This document shows, one piece after another, positions 7,533-14,796 of a stretch of 18,660 nt of DNA. Numbering within the stretch: position 1 is the first letter of the stretch; every line of letters starts with the position of its first letter. Below the pieces are notes generated by a model, which worked only from the letters and a program-made list of their open reading frames with translations, was not told where the DNA came from and ran no database searches. Location: positions 1 to 18,660 of the forward strand of contig WFQZ01000297.1 in NCBI GenBank assembly GCA_015486785.1. Reading direction: 5' to 3'. The position numbers and the translations under genes were made by a program. The stretch is from Thermoflexales bacterium (GTDB taxonomy: Bacteria; Chloroflexota; Anaerolineae; B4-G1; SLSP01).

Positions 7533-10202
7533 ATGAATATCCTACTTGAAGCCATCCGCTTGATCAGTCAGCCGCCAGGCGATGTGGTGTACTTCCTGGT
7601 GACGTTGTTCGCATTGCAACAGGCATTCTTTGCCGTGATGAGTGCTCGCCGTGCGACCTCCGATGCGCCCCTGGTACAGCGATGGGGATGGGCCATCGGC
7701 GGCGTGTTGGCCGGAAGGCTGCTCTTGATCCTCGCCAGCTTGCTGGGCAATGCCGGCGTGTTCACATCGGAGCTGGTCATTCCGCCGCTGGAGCAAGCGG
7801 TGAATTTCGCCAGCCTGGCGTTGATCATCTGGGCCGGCGTGTGGGGCGGCGTGCCGGAGCAATGGCAGACTTACGTCTTGCTGACGGTGCTCACGGCATC
7901 TCTGCTGTTCTACGGCTACTCGGCGTATGCCTGGGTCACGCGGGCGAGCACGACCCTCGCCTTCGAGGGGCAGCCCCTGGCGATGATCGGGGATGGATTG
8001 GCGGTGCTGCTCTGGCTCATCTTGCTGGGGGCGGCGGCCACGTTCCGCCCGGCGGAGTGGGAATGGTTCATCGGGTTGGCGGTCTTCGCGCTGCTGGGCT
8101 ATGGGGCGCAATTTCTATGGCCCGATCCCACACTCCACTTTTCCGGCTGGCTGCGGCTGACCTCCCTGGTCACGCTGCCGCTCCTTTCGCTGATCGTCTA
8201 TCGGCAACTGACCGTAAACATCACCCCGGCGGGCGGAACGTTCATCCCGGACGCGCCGTTGCTCCAAGAGGTGCTCTTCGGGGTGGAATCGGCCCGCGAG
8301 ATAGACTCCACGTTGATCCTCACGTCTGCCAAACTGGCCCGCCTATTGGATGCCGACCTGTGCGTGATCGCGTTTCATCCGCCCCGAGACCACACCAAGG
8401 TCAAGGTCATCGCCATTCATCCCCCCACGCCGGCCCAGATTGACTTGCCGGAGCTGAATTTGATGGATTATCCGCAGTTGGCGGAATCGTATGCTTCTCA
8501 CAAGCCACGCATCCTTCAAGGCTCGTCCGCGCCTCTGTGGCTGGATCGTCTTTATCGCCATTTGGGGGTGGAACAAAGCGGGCCGTTGGTGGTCGCGCCG
8601 TTGTGCAACCAAGATGATTGCTTGGGCATCCTGCTGCTGGGGAATCCCGAAAGCGAGCGGCTCTGGTCCGTCCCCTCGCTGCCCGCGTACGACCTGGTGG
8701 CGCACTTGTTGGCCGAGGCGATCTTCCACGCGCAGAAGCGCATTGAGGAAGCGGCTGCGCTCCAGCGACAGCGCACGCAGCGGGAGGCGGAGTTGCGCAA
8801 CTTGCAGAGCGAGCTTGAGGCCTCACAACAGAAGATCACCAGCCTCAATAACCGCATCAACGTGCTGGCCAACGAGATTAAGCTGCGGGAGCGCGAAATC
8901 CAGCGGCTGACGAACCGCCTCACGCGCCCCAAGGCCCAAAGTAAGGAGATCAGCTTCTGGCAAAACGAGGTGCGCTCGTTGGCGGCGGAGCGCGACGCGC
9001 TGAAGAAAAAGGTAGATGAGTTATCGCGGGATCGCGCGGTGCTGAACGAGGAGCGCGGACGGCTGCTCAACGAGCTGAGCGAGGCGCAAAGCCAGCTTGA
9101 GGTGAGTCTGGAATTACAACGCCAGTTGGAGCACCGCATCCGGGAGTTGGAAGCGCAGCGCGAGCGGCTGAGCAAGCAATCTCACGATCTGCGGGAGATC
9201 GCGCTGGGCATGCTGGTGACCGACCGCAAGGGGCGCGTAGTCACCGCCGATGTGTTTGCGCACCGCATCTTGAACCTGCCGACGGGTAACATCATCGGGG
9301 TTTCGCTCAAGGACATCTATCCGACCGAGGAATGGGCGCAGGCAGTGACGGAGTTGCTCTCCACCAAGCCGGGAGCGCGGCGGCGGGCGCATTTTATGCT
9401 CACGCAACTGGGGGAGTTGGTGGCCGCCGATCTGGTCTCGTTGTTGGGCGCACACAATGAACCGACCGGCTTGCTGTTGACCGTGCGCACCCCCGGCGGC
9501 GTGATTGAGCAACAGCAAGTGATTGTCAGCCTGGTCAACGAGTTCCGCTCTCCGATGACGGCCATCACCGGCTACACAGATCTGCTGCTGGGCGAGCAAG
9601 CCGGGCTGCTCACGGAGATGCAAAAGCAGTTCCTGTATCGGGTTAAGGCCAACGTTGAGCACTTGGGACAATTGCTCAACGACCTGCTCTACCTGACTTC
9701 GCCGGAGAGCCGTCCGCTGGAGCTGCGACCCGTGCCGCTCAACCTGGCGAAGCTGGCCAGCGAGGCGGTCATTGGACTTTCGGCCCGCTTCCGCGAGCGG
9801 AACTTGACGGTACGAATGGACATCCCCGCCAATCTGCCGGAAGTTCCGACGGACCGGGAAGGTCTGTACCAGATATTCTCGCGCCTGCTGACGAACGCGG
9901 TGCAATGTTCACGAGAAAACAGCGAGATCGTCATCCGTGCCCGGCAAGAGCACTACGACGATCCCGCCGGGGAATATGTGCATGTGGAAATCCACGATAC
10001 CTGCGGCGGCATCGCGCCGGAGGACTATTCGCGGGTTTTTCGGCGTTTCTACCGCGCCAACCAACCTTTGGTGCAAGGGCTGGGCGAGAAGGGCATCGGG
10101 ATGGCCATCGTCAAAACGCTGGTCGAAGGCATCGGCGGACGCATCTGGGTGGAAAGCGAGCCGGGCAAAGGCAGCGCGTTCCATTTCATCCTGCCGCTGT
10201 GA
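7533..10202 (+). CDS. Membrane sensor kinase-like protein (7TM-GAF-coiled coil-PAS-HisKA-HATPase) lacking the phosphoacceptor His
   Basis: An 889-residue protein. Residues 15-223 hold about seven hydrophobic segments. Residues 240-395 resemble a GAF domain (LDADLCVIAF, GPLVVAPL, GILLLGNPE). Residues 400-550 form a long charged coiled coil. Residues 552-655 look like a PAS domain (GMLVTDRKGRVVTAD). The dimerization segment at 661-725 reads VSLVNEFRSPMTAITGYTDLLLGE, so Asn669 stands where the H-box normally has the phosphorylated His. The ATPase domain (about 770-889) keeps an N-box-like LLTNAVQ and a G2 box GEKGIGMAIVKTL. Its G1 box is DTCGGI rather than DxGxGI. The domain order is that of a two-component sensor, but with these changes autophosphorylation in the usual way is unlikely. 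It may be a pseudokinase signalling scaffold. No response regulator lies beside it. It is transcribed divergently from the greA operon. Confidence 0.88.
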   Translation: MNILLEAIRLISQPPGDVVYFLVTLFALQQAFFAVMSARRATSDAPLVQRWGWAIGGVLAGRLLLILASLLGNAGVFTSELVIPPLEQAVNFASLALIIWAGVWGGVPEQWQTYVLLTVLTASLLFYGYSAYAWVTRASTTLAFEGQPLAMIGDGLAVLLWLILLGAAATFRPAEWEWFIGLAVFALLGYGAQFLWPDPTLHFSGWLRLTSLVTLPLLSLIVYRQLTVNITPAGGTFIPDAPLLQEVLFGVESAREIDSTLILTSAKLARLLDADLCVIAFHPPRDHTKVKVIAIHPPTPAQIDLPELNLMDYPQLAESYASHKPRILQGSSAPLWLDRLYRHLGVEQSGPLVVAPLCNQDDCLGILLLGNPESERLWSVPSLPAYDLVAHLLAEAIFHAQKRIEEAAALQRQRTQREAELRNLQSELEASQQKITSLNNRINVLANEIKLREREIQRLTNRLTRPKAQSKEISFWQNEVRSLAAERDALKKKVDELSRDRAVLNEERGRLLNELSEAQSQLEVSLELQRQLEHRIRELEAQRERLSKQSHDLREIALGMLVTDRKGRVVTADVFAHRILNLPTGNIIGVSLKDIYPTEEWAQAVTELLSTKPGARRRAHFMLTQLGELVAADLVSLLGAHNEPTGLLLTVRTPGGVIEQQQVIVSLVNEFRSPMTAITGYTDLLLGEQAGLLTEMQKQFLYRVKANVEHLGQLLNDLLYLTSPESRPLELRPVPLNLAKLASEAVIGLSARFRERNLTVRMDIPANLPEVPTDREGLYQIFSRLLTNAVQCSRENSEIVIRARQEHYDDPAGEYVHVEIHDTCGGIAPEDYSRVFRRFYRANQPLVQGLGEKGIGMAIVKTLVEGIGGRIWVESEPGKGSAFHFILPL

Positions 10203-10224
10203 AGTGCTTGGCCGCCGAGGCATT

Positions 10225-10257
10225 AGAAGCGACGCACTTCAGAAGTGCGTCGCTTCT
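10225..10257. repeat. Perfect 15-bp palindromic hairpin between convergent genes
   Basis: AGAAGCGACGCACTT and AAGTGCGTCGCTTCT are exact reverse complements around CAG. The hairpin lies 23 bp after the kinase stop and 17 bp after the end of the convergent protease gene. Neither side has a T-tract, so it is not a canonical intrinsic terminator. It may still act as a transcript 3'-end stabiliser, or be a copy of a dispersed palindromic repeat. Confidence 0.85.
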
Positions 10258-10273
10258 GCATTGAGCGGTATCG

Positions 10274-12721
10274 TCAGCCGCTCGTCTCTTCGGTTTCGCG
10301 CTCCTCCGGATCGTCATCCTCGGCCTGCGCGTCCGGCTCTTTTTTGCGGTGGGCAAATTCGGCCAGCCGCGCCATCACCTTCCCGTGGACGGTGGCGGGG
10401 GGATAGTGCCCCTGCTCATCCGGCTGCCCCGCCGGGATGCCGGTGAACAGAGCCAGCCCCTCGTCCACCGTGGAGACCGGGTAGATGTGGAATTTCCCGT
10501 CTTGCACGGCTTGGATCACTTCTTCGTTGAGCATCAAGGTGAGGACGTTGGAGGCCGGAATGACCACGCCCTGCGTTCCGGTGAGGCCGCGCATCTTGCA
10601 CACGGCGTAGAATCCTTCGATCTTCTCGTTGGCCCCGCCGATGGTTAAGATGTTCCCGAACTGATCCACGGCCCCGGTCACCGCCAGGTCTTGGCGCAGC
10701 GGGACTTGCGCCACCGCCGAGATCAGCGCGTACAGTTCGGCGGATGAGGCACTGTCGCCGTCTATTTCGTCGTACATCTGCTCAATGCTGAGGCTGGCTT
10801 CCATCGCCAATGATTCCGCCGTGCCGTACTTTCCCCCGAAGTAGCCGTTCAACGTGAGCACGCCCTTGCTGTAGATCGGCCCGTTGAGGTGGACTTCACG
10901 TTGGATGTCAAGCACGTTGCCCCGTCCGACGTAGGCCCGCGCGGTGATGCGGTTGGGCATGCCGTACTCGTACCCGGCGCGGGTGGTGATGACCAGACCA
11001 TTGATCTGGCCGATGGCCCGCCCTTCGGTGCGGACAAGCAGGCGGTTGGCGAGGATTTCGCGCCTCGTCCACTCGGCAGCCAGATTCATCCGCTTGATGC
11101 GTTGCTGCAAGGCGGCCAACACGTCCTCCCGATCCACGACGGCGCGGCCTTTCCGGCGGGCGATGTGGGCGGCCTCTCTGGCCAGGTCGGCGATCTGCCC
11201 GAACTGCGCACTCAGCCGCTCTTGGTCTTCCGTCTGCCGCCCGCCGAATTCCACAATGCGGGCCACCGCTTCCGCCGTGAAGGGCAGCAAATGTTCATCC
11301 TGGCTCAGCGAGCGCAGGAACTGGGCGTAAGAACGTTCGGTCTCCGGGGTGCGCGGCATCTCCGAGCTGAAATCCGCCAGCACCTTGAAGAGTTTGGGGA
11401 AATCGTCACTGCGCTGATAGAGGGTGTAGTAAATGTACCGTTCGCCGCGCAGGATGACCTTCACTTGCAAGGGGATCGGCTCCGGTTCCGGGGTGACGGT
11501 GCGCACCAGTTGCTGCCCGTCCGGGGATTCCATCTGAATTTTGCCGGCGAACAAGGCCCGTTTGAGGCCGTCCCACACGTAGGGGGCGTTCAGCAGATTG
11601 GCCGCGTCCAGGATCAGATAGCCGCCGTTGGCGCGGTGCAGTGCGCCTGGGCGGATGAGGGTGTAGTCGGTGGTGGTGTTGCCGTAACGCACGTCGTACT
11701 CAATGCGCCCGAAGAGTTTATCGTAGGTGGGCGATTCTTCCACGATCACCGGTGCGCCCTCGGTGCGGCTGTGATCCACCAGCAGGTTGATGCGGTAGCG
11801 TTGGGGCAAAGGGACGTTGAGCAGGGAGCCGGGATCGCCGTCGTCCTCGTTCTCGCTCTTGTTGCCCAAGAGCAAGTTCACGTTTTCCACGATGTCTTGT
11901 TCCACTTCCTTGAGGTATTCCTGCACTTCGGCTTGATCGGCGTAGCGGGACTGGAGTTCCTCCATCAGCGGGCGGATGGCAAAGGAGGCCACTTCGCGAT
12001 CCAGCTTCTCAATGGCCGCGGCGGCTTGCCGTTCGTGCTCCCGCAGCCGACGGAGCGCGGTTTCCAACATCTCTTCAAGCTGATCCAAGTCTTGCTCCAT
12101 TTGGGAGCGTTCTTCCGGCGGCAGTTGCCCGAACAACTCCATCTCCAGCGGCTTCCCATCCCGCAGCGGGGCGATGTACAAGCCGGAGGGGGATTGCACC
12201 AGCGCAAAACCTCGGCGGCGGCACGCCTCTTCAACGTTCTGGAGGGCTTGTTGCTGAGCGGTGCGCCAATCTTGCTCCAGCTTCTCGCGGGCGTGAGCGT
12301 ACTGATCCTGCTCAAAGGCGCGTTGCAGCCGTTCAACCAAGCTCAGGTTGAACCGTTCCATATCCGACCGCAATTGCGCCCCTTGTCCCGCCGGCAGGCG
12401 GATGGCGCGGGGCGTTCTGGGATCGGCGAAGTGGTTGACGTACACCCAATCATCCGGCGTGGGAGCGCGGGCGGCTTGTTCCCGCACCAGGCGCATCAAG
12501 ATGGAGCGTCGCCCGGTGCCCACCGGCCCCATCACGAAGATGTTGAATCCCGGACTTTCAATATCCAACCCAAACTGGATGGCCTCTACCGCCCGTTCCT
12601 GGCCGATGATCTGATCGCTGTACGGCAGGTCGGCGGTGGTGCGGAAGCCCAATTGCTGCGGATCGCAGGTGCGGCGCAGTTGCTCCGGTGATAATTCCTG
12701 GGTCTGTTCTAAGTCGGTCAT
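10274..12721 (-). CDS. Lon-related AAA_32-family ATP-dependent protease
   Basis: An 815-residue Lon-like protease from ATG 12721. After a short leader the AAA part begins near TADLPYSDQIIGQERAVEAIQFG. Its Walker A-like loop is GPVGTGRRS (residues 65-73), with Arg where Lys is canonical. The middle region is a coiled-coil insertion (about 130-290). The Walker B-like strand is ANGGYLILDAANLL. The C-terminal S16 protease domain contains EIDGDSASSAELYALIS, with likely catalytic Ser657, and GGANEKIEGF, with likely catalytic Lys700. The acidic tail ends DDDPEERETEETSG. It should degrade unidentified substrate proteins in the cytoplasm. The frame opens further up to a TTG at 12769, but that lies inside the dnaN terminator. 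GAGGGG is well spaced for 12721 (ATG 12724 is the alternative). No independent promoter is clear, so read-through from dnaN is possible. Confidence 0.93.
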   Translation of the reverse strand: MTDLEQTQELSPEQLRRTCDPQQLGFRTTADLPYSDQIIGQERAVEAIQFGLDIESPGFNIFVMGPVGTGRRSILMRLVREQAARAPTPDDWVYVNHFADPRTPRAIRLPAGQGAQLRSDMERFNLSLVERLQRAFEQDQYAHAREKLEQDWRTAQQQALQNVEEACRRRGFALVQSPSGLYIAPLRDGKPLEMELFGQLPPEERSQMEQDLDQLEEMLETALRRLREHERQAAAAIEKLDREVASFAIRPLMEELQSRYADQAEVQEYLKEVEQDIVENVNLLLGNKSENEDDGDPGSLLNVPLPQRYRINLLVDHSRTEGAPVIVEESPTYDKLFGRIEYDVRYGNTTTDYTLIRPGALHRANGGYLILDAANLLNAPYVWDGLKRALFAGKIQMESPDGQQLVRTVTPEPEPIPLQVKVILRGERYIYYTLYQRSDDFPKLFKVLADFSSEMPRTPETERSYAQFLRSLSQDEHLLPFTAEAVARIVEFGGRQTEDQERLSAQFGQIADLAREAAHIARRKGRAVVDREDVLAALQQRIKRMNLAAEWTRREILANRLLVRTEGRAIGQINGLVITTRAGYEYGMPNRITARAYVGRGNVLDIQREVHLNGPIYSKGVLTLNGYFGGKYGTAESLAMEASLSIEQMYDEIDGDSASSAELYALISAVAQVPLRQDLAVTGAVDQFGNILTIGGANEKIEGFYAVCKMRGLTGTQGVVIPASNVLTLMLNEEVIQAVQDGKFHIYPVSTVDEGLALFTGIPAGQPDEQGHYPPATVHGKVMARLAEFAHRKKEPDAQAEDDDPEERETEETSG

Positions 12722-12747
12722 CATTTTCCCCTCGGTTTCCAAGATAA

Positions 12748-12780
12748 GCGAAAAGGGGCAGGTCTCCAACCCGCCCCTTT
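12748..12780 (-). terminator. Intrinsic terminator after dnaN
   Basis: On the minus strand AAAGGGGCGGGT and ACCTGCCCCTTT pair over 12 bp (one G-U pair) around TGGAG, followed by TTTT. It sits between the dnaN stop at 12795 and the Lon-like start at 12721. The T-tract is short, so termination may be partial. Confidence 0.8.
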
Positions 12781-12794
12781 GTCCACGTTTAGAC

Positions 12795-13910
12795 TTAGCG
12801 GCCTAAGTGCATCGGCATCACCACGTGCAGGAAGGACTCGTCTCCCACGCCTTTGATCACGCCCGGATTGGTGGGCGTGGTTAGCTCCAGGACGACTTGG
12901 GGAGTGTTGATCGCGGAAAGCACATCAATCAAGAAGCGCACGTTGAACGCGATTTCCAGCTCCGGGCCTTCAACGTTGGCTTCCAGGCGGGTGGAGCCGC
13001 GTCCCATCTCGGCGGAATCGGCCTCAACGGTGAGTTCGCCATCGCCGATGGCCAGCTTGACGATGTTGGTGGCGTCACGGGCGAAAATCTCCGCTCGCTT
13101 GCACGCCTGCAACAGTTCCGCCCGCCCCACGACGACGGTAATGGTGTGCTCCTGGGGAATGATGCGGCGATAGTCCGGGTACTTGCCGTCGATCAACTGG
13201 GTGTTGAGCACCGTATCTTGGAGCTTGAAGAGCACCTGGTTATGGGGCTGCGTGGTGGAGATTTCCACCGGCTCTTCCTGCGTGCCGATGATGCGGGCCA
13301 GTTCGGCCATCGCCCGCGCCGGGATGATCACGCTGAGCGGCTGGGGGATGGGGTGCAGCAAAGGGATTTCGCGCACCGAGAGGCGGAAGCCGTCGGCTGA
13401 GGCCAGGGTGAGCGTCTGCCCCTCAAACTCCGCCAGCACGCCGGTGAGCACTTTGTGGCTTTCGTCGCCGGAGGCGGCGAAGGTGACTTGGGAGAGGGCT
13501 TGCCGCAGGTCGCCCGCTTCCACGGCCATTTCCGCGCCATCCTGCGGCTCTGGGATCACCGGGAACTCTTCGGCGTCGATTCCCCGGAAGCTGGCCTTCA
13601 CGCTGCCGCACGTCAGGCGCAGCGTTTGACTTTCTTCATCCACCACCAAGGCGATCTGTTCGGCGGGGAGCGAATTTACCAAGTCTATGAAGTTGCGTGC
13701 GGGGATGGTCACCGCGCCGTCCGTTTCCACCCGCGCCCCGACCCAATGCACGATTCCTAACTCCAGATTCGTGGCGGCCAGCTTGAGCTGGCCATGATCG
13801 GTTGCCAGCAGCACATTGCGCAAAATTGGCATCGTCGTGCGCGAAGGCACGGCGCGGCCTACGATACTCAATCCTTTGGACAGGTTTTCCTGTAGGCAAG
13901 AAAGTTCCAT
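12795..13910 (-). CDS. dnaN: DNA polymerase III beta subunit (sliding clamp)
   Basis: A 371-residue ring-forming clamp that tethers DNA polymerase to the template. It starts MELSCLQENLSKGLSIVGRAVPSRTTMPILRNVLL, the typical first domain. Other family marks are ATNLELGI, DGAVTIPARNFIDLVNSLP, FRGIDAEEFPVIP, TFAASGDESHKVLTGVL, LASADGFRLSVREIPL, VIIPARAMAEL, LIDGKYPDYRRIIP, FNVRFLIDVLSAI, and the C-terminal ESFLHVVMPMHLGR that replaces the usual VMPMR-type end. The frame stays open far upstream (to 14450), but AGGAGG just before ATG 13910 and the family N-terminus fix the start. It stands alone, not next to dnaA or recF, and no origin-like repeats were seen. Confidence 0.97.
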   Translation of the reverse strand: MELSCLQENLSKGLSIVGRAVPSRTTMPILRNVLLATDHGQLKLAATNLELGIVHWVGARVETDGAVTIPARNFIDLVNSLPAEQIALVVDEESQTLRLTCGSVKASFRGIDAEEFPVIPEPQDGAEMAVEAGDLRQALSQVTFAASGDESHKVLTGVLAEFEGQTLTLASADGFRLSVREIPLLHPIPQPLSVIIPARAMAELARIIGTQEEPVEISTTQPHNQVLFKLQDTVLNTQLIDGKYPDYRRIIPQEHTITVVVGRAELLQACKRAEIFARDATNIVKLAIGDGELTVEADSAEMGRGSTRLEANVEGPELEIAFNVRFLIDVLSAINTPQVVLELTTPTNPGVIKGVGDESFLHVVMPMHLGR

Positions 13911-13946
13911 TGAGGGCCTCCTGATAGTTACTGGGTAGTTGTTGTC

Positions 13947-13974
13947 AGTATACTCAAAGCGATTGAAACGGCAA
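13947..13974 (-). promoter_or_regulatory. Candidate promoter of dnaN
   Basis: On the minus strand TTGCCG (13969-13974) and TATACT (13947-13952) are 16 bp apart, about 37 bp before the dnaN ATG. It lies back-to-back with the plus-strand promoter at 13983-14011. Confidence 0.6.
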
Positions 13975-13982
13975 ACGCTCGC

Positions 13983-14011
13983 TTGTGCCGACGGGCCAAC
14001 GCGCTTATACT
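13983..14011 (+). promoter_or_regulatory. Candidate promoter of the small membrane-protein gene
   Basis: TTGTGC (13983-13988) and TATACT (14006-14011) are 17 bp apart, about 30 bp before the ATG at 14043. GAGGAGG at 14029-14035 is the ribosome binding site. Confidence 0.6.
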
Positions 14012-14042
14012 GCAAGTGAGGCGTGAATGAGGAGGCCGGATT

Positions 14043-14459
14043 ATGGCAAACGTTCGTGGGGCGGAGCGCACAACCGTTTTGCTGCGCCGCATTGCGCGGG
14101 TGTGGAGCCTTTTGCCCATCGGGGCGACGTTGCTCGTCGCCGGCGGTTACGGCTGGAACTTGCTGGTGACCGGTCAAGCCGATCCTTATGCGGTCGGCGA
14201 TTACGCGCCCATTGAGAACTTGCCCTTGCTGTTCAGCCTGCTGAGCGCGTTGGGGCTGGCCGCCGCTTGGCGGTGGGAAGGTTGGGGCGGCGCAATCGCC
14301 GTGGGTTTCCAACTGGCGACTCTGCCGGTGCTGCTCATCCACTGGCCCTTGGCGCAGCACCTCCCGAACTATCTGATCGCCCCTTACGGCGTGTGGCTGG
14401 TCTTCACAATTCCGGGCCTCCTGTTCCTGGCGAGCCGGCGGCGGTCTCACCGACCTTAA
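14043..14459 (+). CDS. Four-helix membrane protein, function unknown
   Basis: A 138-residue integral membrane protein with about four hydrophobic segments near residues 20-42, 60-77, 82-104 and 112-131, and a basic C-terminus (SRRRSHRP). The loop between helices 1 and 2 contains DPYAVGDYAPIENLP, and helix 2 ends LGLAAAWRWEGWGG. This resembles uncharacterised small membrane proteins I associate with Chloroflexi, possibly the DUF7670 group, but I am not certain of that assignment. GAGGAGG lies seven bases before the ATG. It is transcribed divergently from dnaN and appears monocistronic. No function can be assigned. Confidence 0.8.
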   Translation: MANVRGAERTTVLLRRIARVWSLLPIGATLLVAGGYGWNLLVTGQADPYAVGDYAPIENLPLLFSLLSALGLAAAWRWEGWGGAIAVGFQLATLPVLLIHWPLAQHLPNYLIAPYGVWLVFTIPGLLFLASRRRSHRP

Positions 14460-14478
14460 ACCATCTGCCCCGCTGCAC

Positions 14479-14506
14479 TTGTCAGCTTTCCTTTTTACTG
14501 TAAACT
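14479..14506 (+). promoter_or_regulatory. Candidate promoter of the structured RNA upstream of recX
   Basis: TTGTCA (14479-14484, five of six consensus bases) and TAAACT (14501-14506) are 16 bp apart. Transcription would start near 14513, at the beginning of a string of hairpins ending in a terminator. Confidence 0.5.
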
Positions 14507-14512
14507 GAGCCG

Positions 14513-14785
14513 GTCATTCTGATTTTCGGGGAGTGGAAAGAGGTCCCCCTGAATCAAGTTCAAATTCGGCGAGAATTTCGCCTGGACAGCGGATGCTTAG
14601 CATCCCGGCAGAGCTGACCATAGTCCAAACTTGAATCGAGCTTTAGGCACGATGGATAAAGTTTTACAGCGCAACGCGCTGAGGTAAGCAAGAGCAATAA
14701 CGATTTACACAGACCCGATCCCCCCAAAGCGGGGAATTCGTTGCTTACCGACGGCTATGGTAACTTCTGCCATAGCCGTTTTTTC
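14513..14785 (+). ncRNA. Highly structured leader or small RNA upstream of recX-rny
   Basis: This gene-free stretch contains many perfect pairings on the plus strand. TGATT/AATCA encloses GGGGA/TCCCC (14520-14556). GGCGA/TCGCC is at 14568-14582. TGGAC/GTCCA (14583-14627) encloses AGC/GCT and the hairpin GGATGC-TTA-GCATCC. AAGTT/AACTT can close this group. CAGCGC-AAC-GCGCTG is at 14667-14681. A 9-bp GGTAAGCAA/TTGCTTACC stem (14683-14749) encloses TCCCC/GGGGA. The terminator at 14751 follows. No match to RNase P, tmRNA, SRP RNA or any riboswitch core I know was found. It could be a free small RNA or an attenuating leader of recX-rny. That it is structured RNA is fairly sure; what it does is not known. 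Confidence 0.6.
14751..14785 (+). terminator. Intrinsic terminator ending the structured RNA, 11 nt before recX
   Basis: ACGGCTATGG and CCATAGCCGT form a perfect 10-bp stem with loop TAACTTCTG, followed by six T residues (14779-14784). It ends 11 nt before the recX ATG, so any recX transcript starting upstream must read through it. GGTAA at the 5' arm/loop junction can also pair with TTACC just upstream (14745-14749), which would compete with the terminator. Confidence 0.93.
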
Positions 14786-14796
14786 TTGGGGTAACT

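Noticed and set aside
10889..12691. Plus-strand open frame of 600 codons opposite the Lon-like gene
   Set aside because: Antisense shadow in a GC-rich gene; no recognisable motif or ribosome binding site, and the opposite strand encodes a complete protease.
13911..14450. 180-codon N-terminal extension of dnaN
   Set aside because: The extension is antisense to the 14043 gene, resembles no clamp sequence, and crosses the dnaN promoter. The family N-terminus starts at 13910.
14652..14687. Possible 11-residue leader peptide (MDKVLQRNALR) within the structured RNA
   Set aside because: Only a weak AGG lies upstream and the frame overlaps the CAGCGC hairpin; no run of regulatory codons. Kept only as a remote possibility.
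14513..14785. Identity as RNase P RNA, tmRNA, SRP RNA or 6S RNA
   Set aside because: No GAGGAAAGTC/ACAGAA core, no tag-encoding or tRNA-like end, no GGAAGGAAGCA SRP loop. A 6S-type open rod does not fit the multiple separate hairpins, though very divergent forms cannot be excluded.
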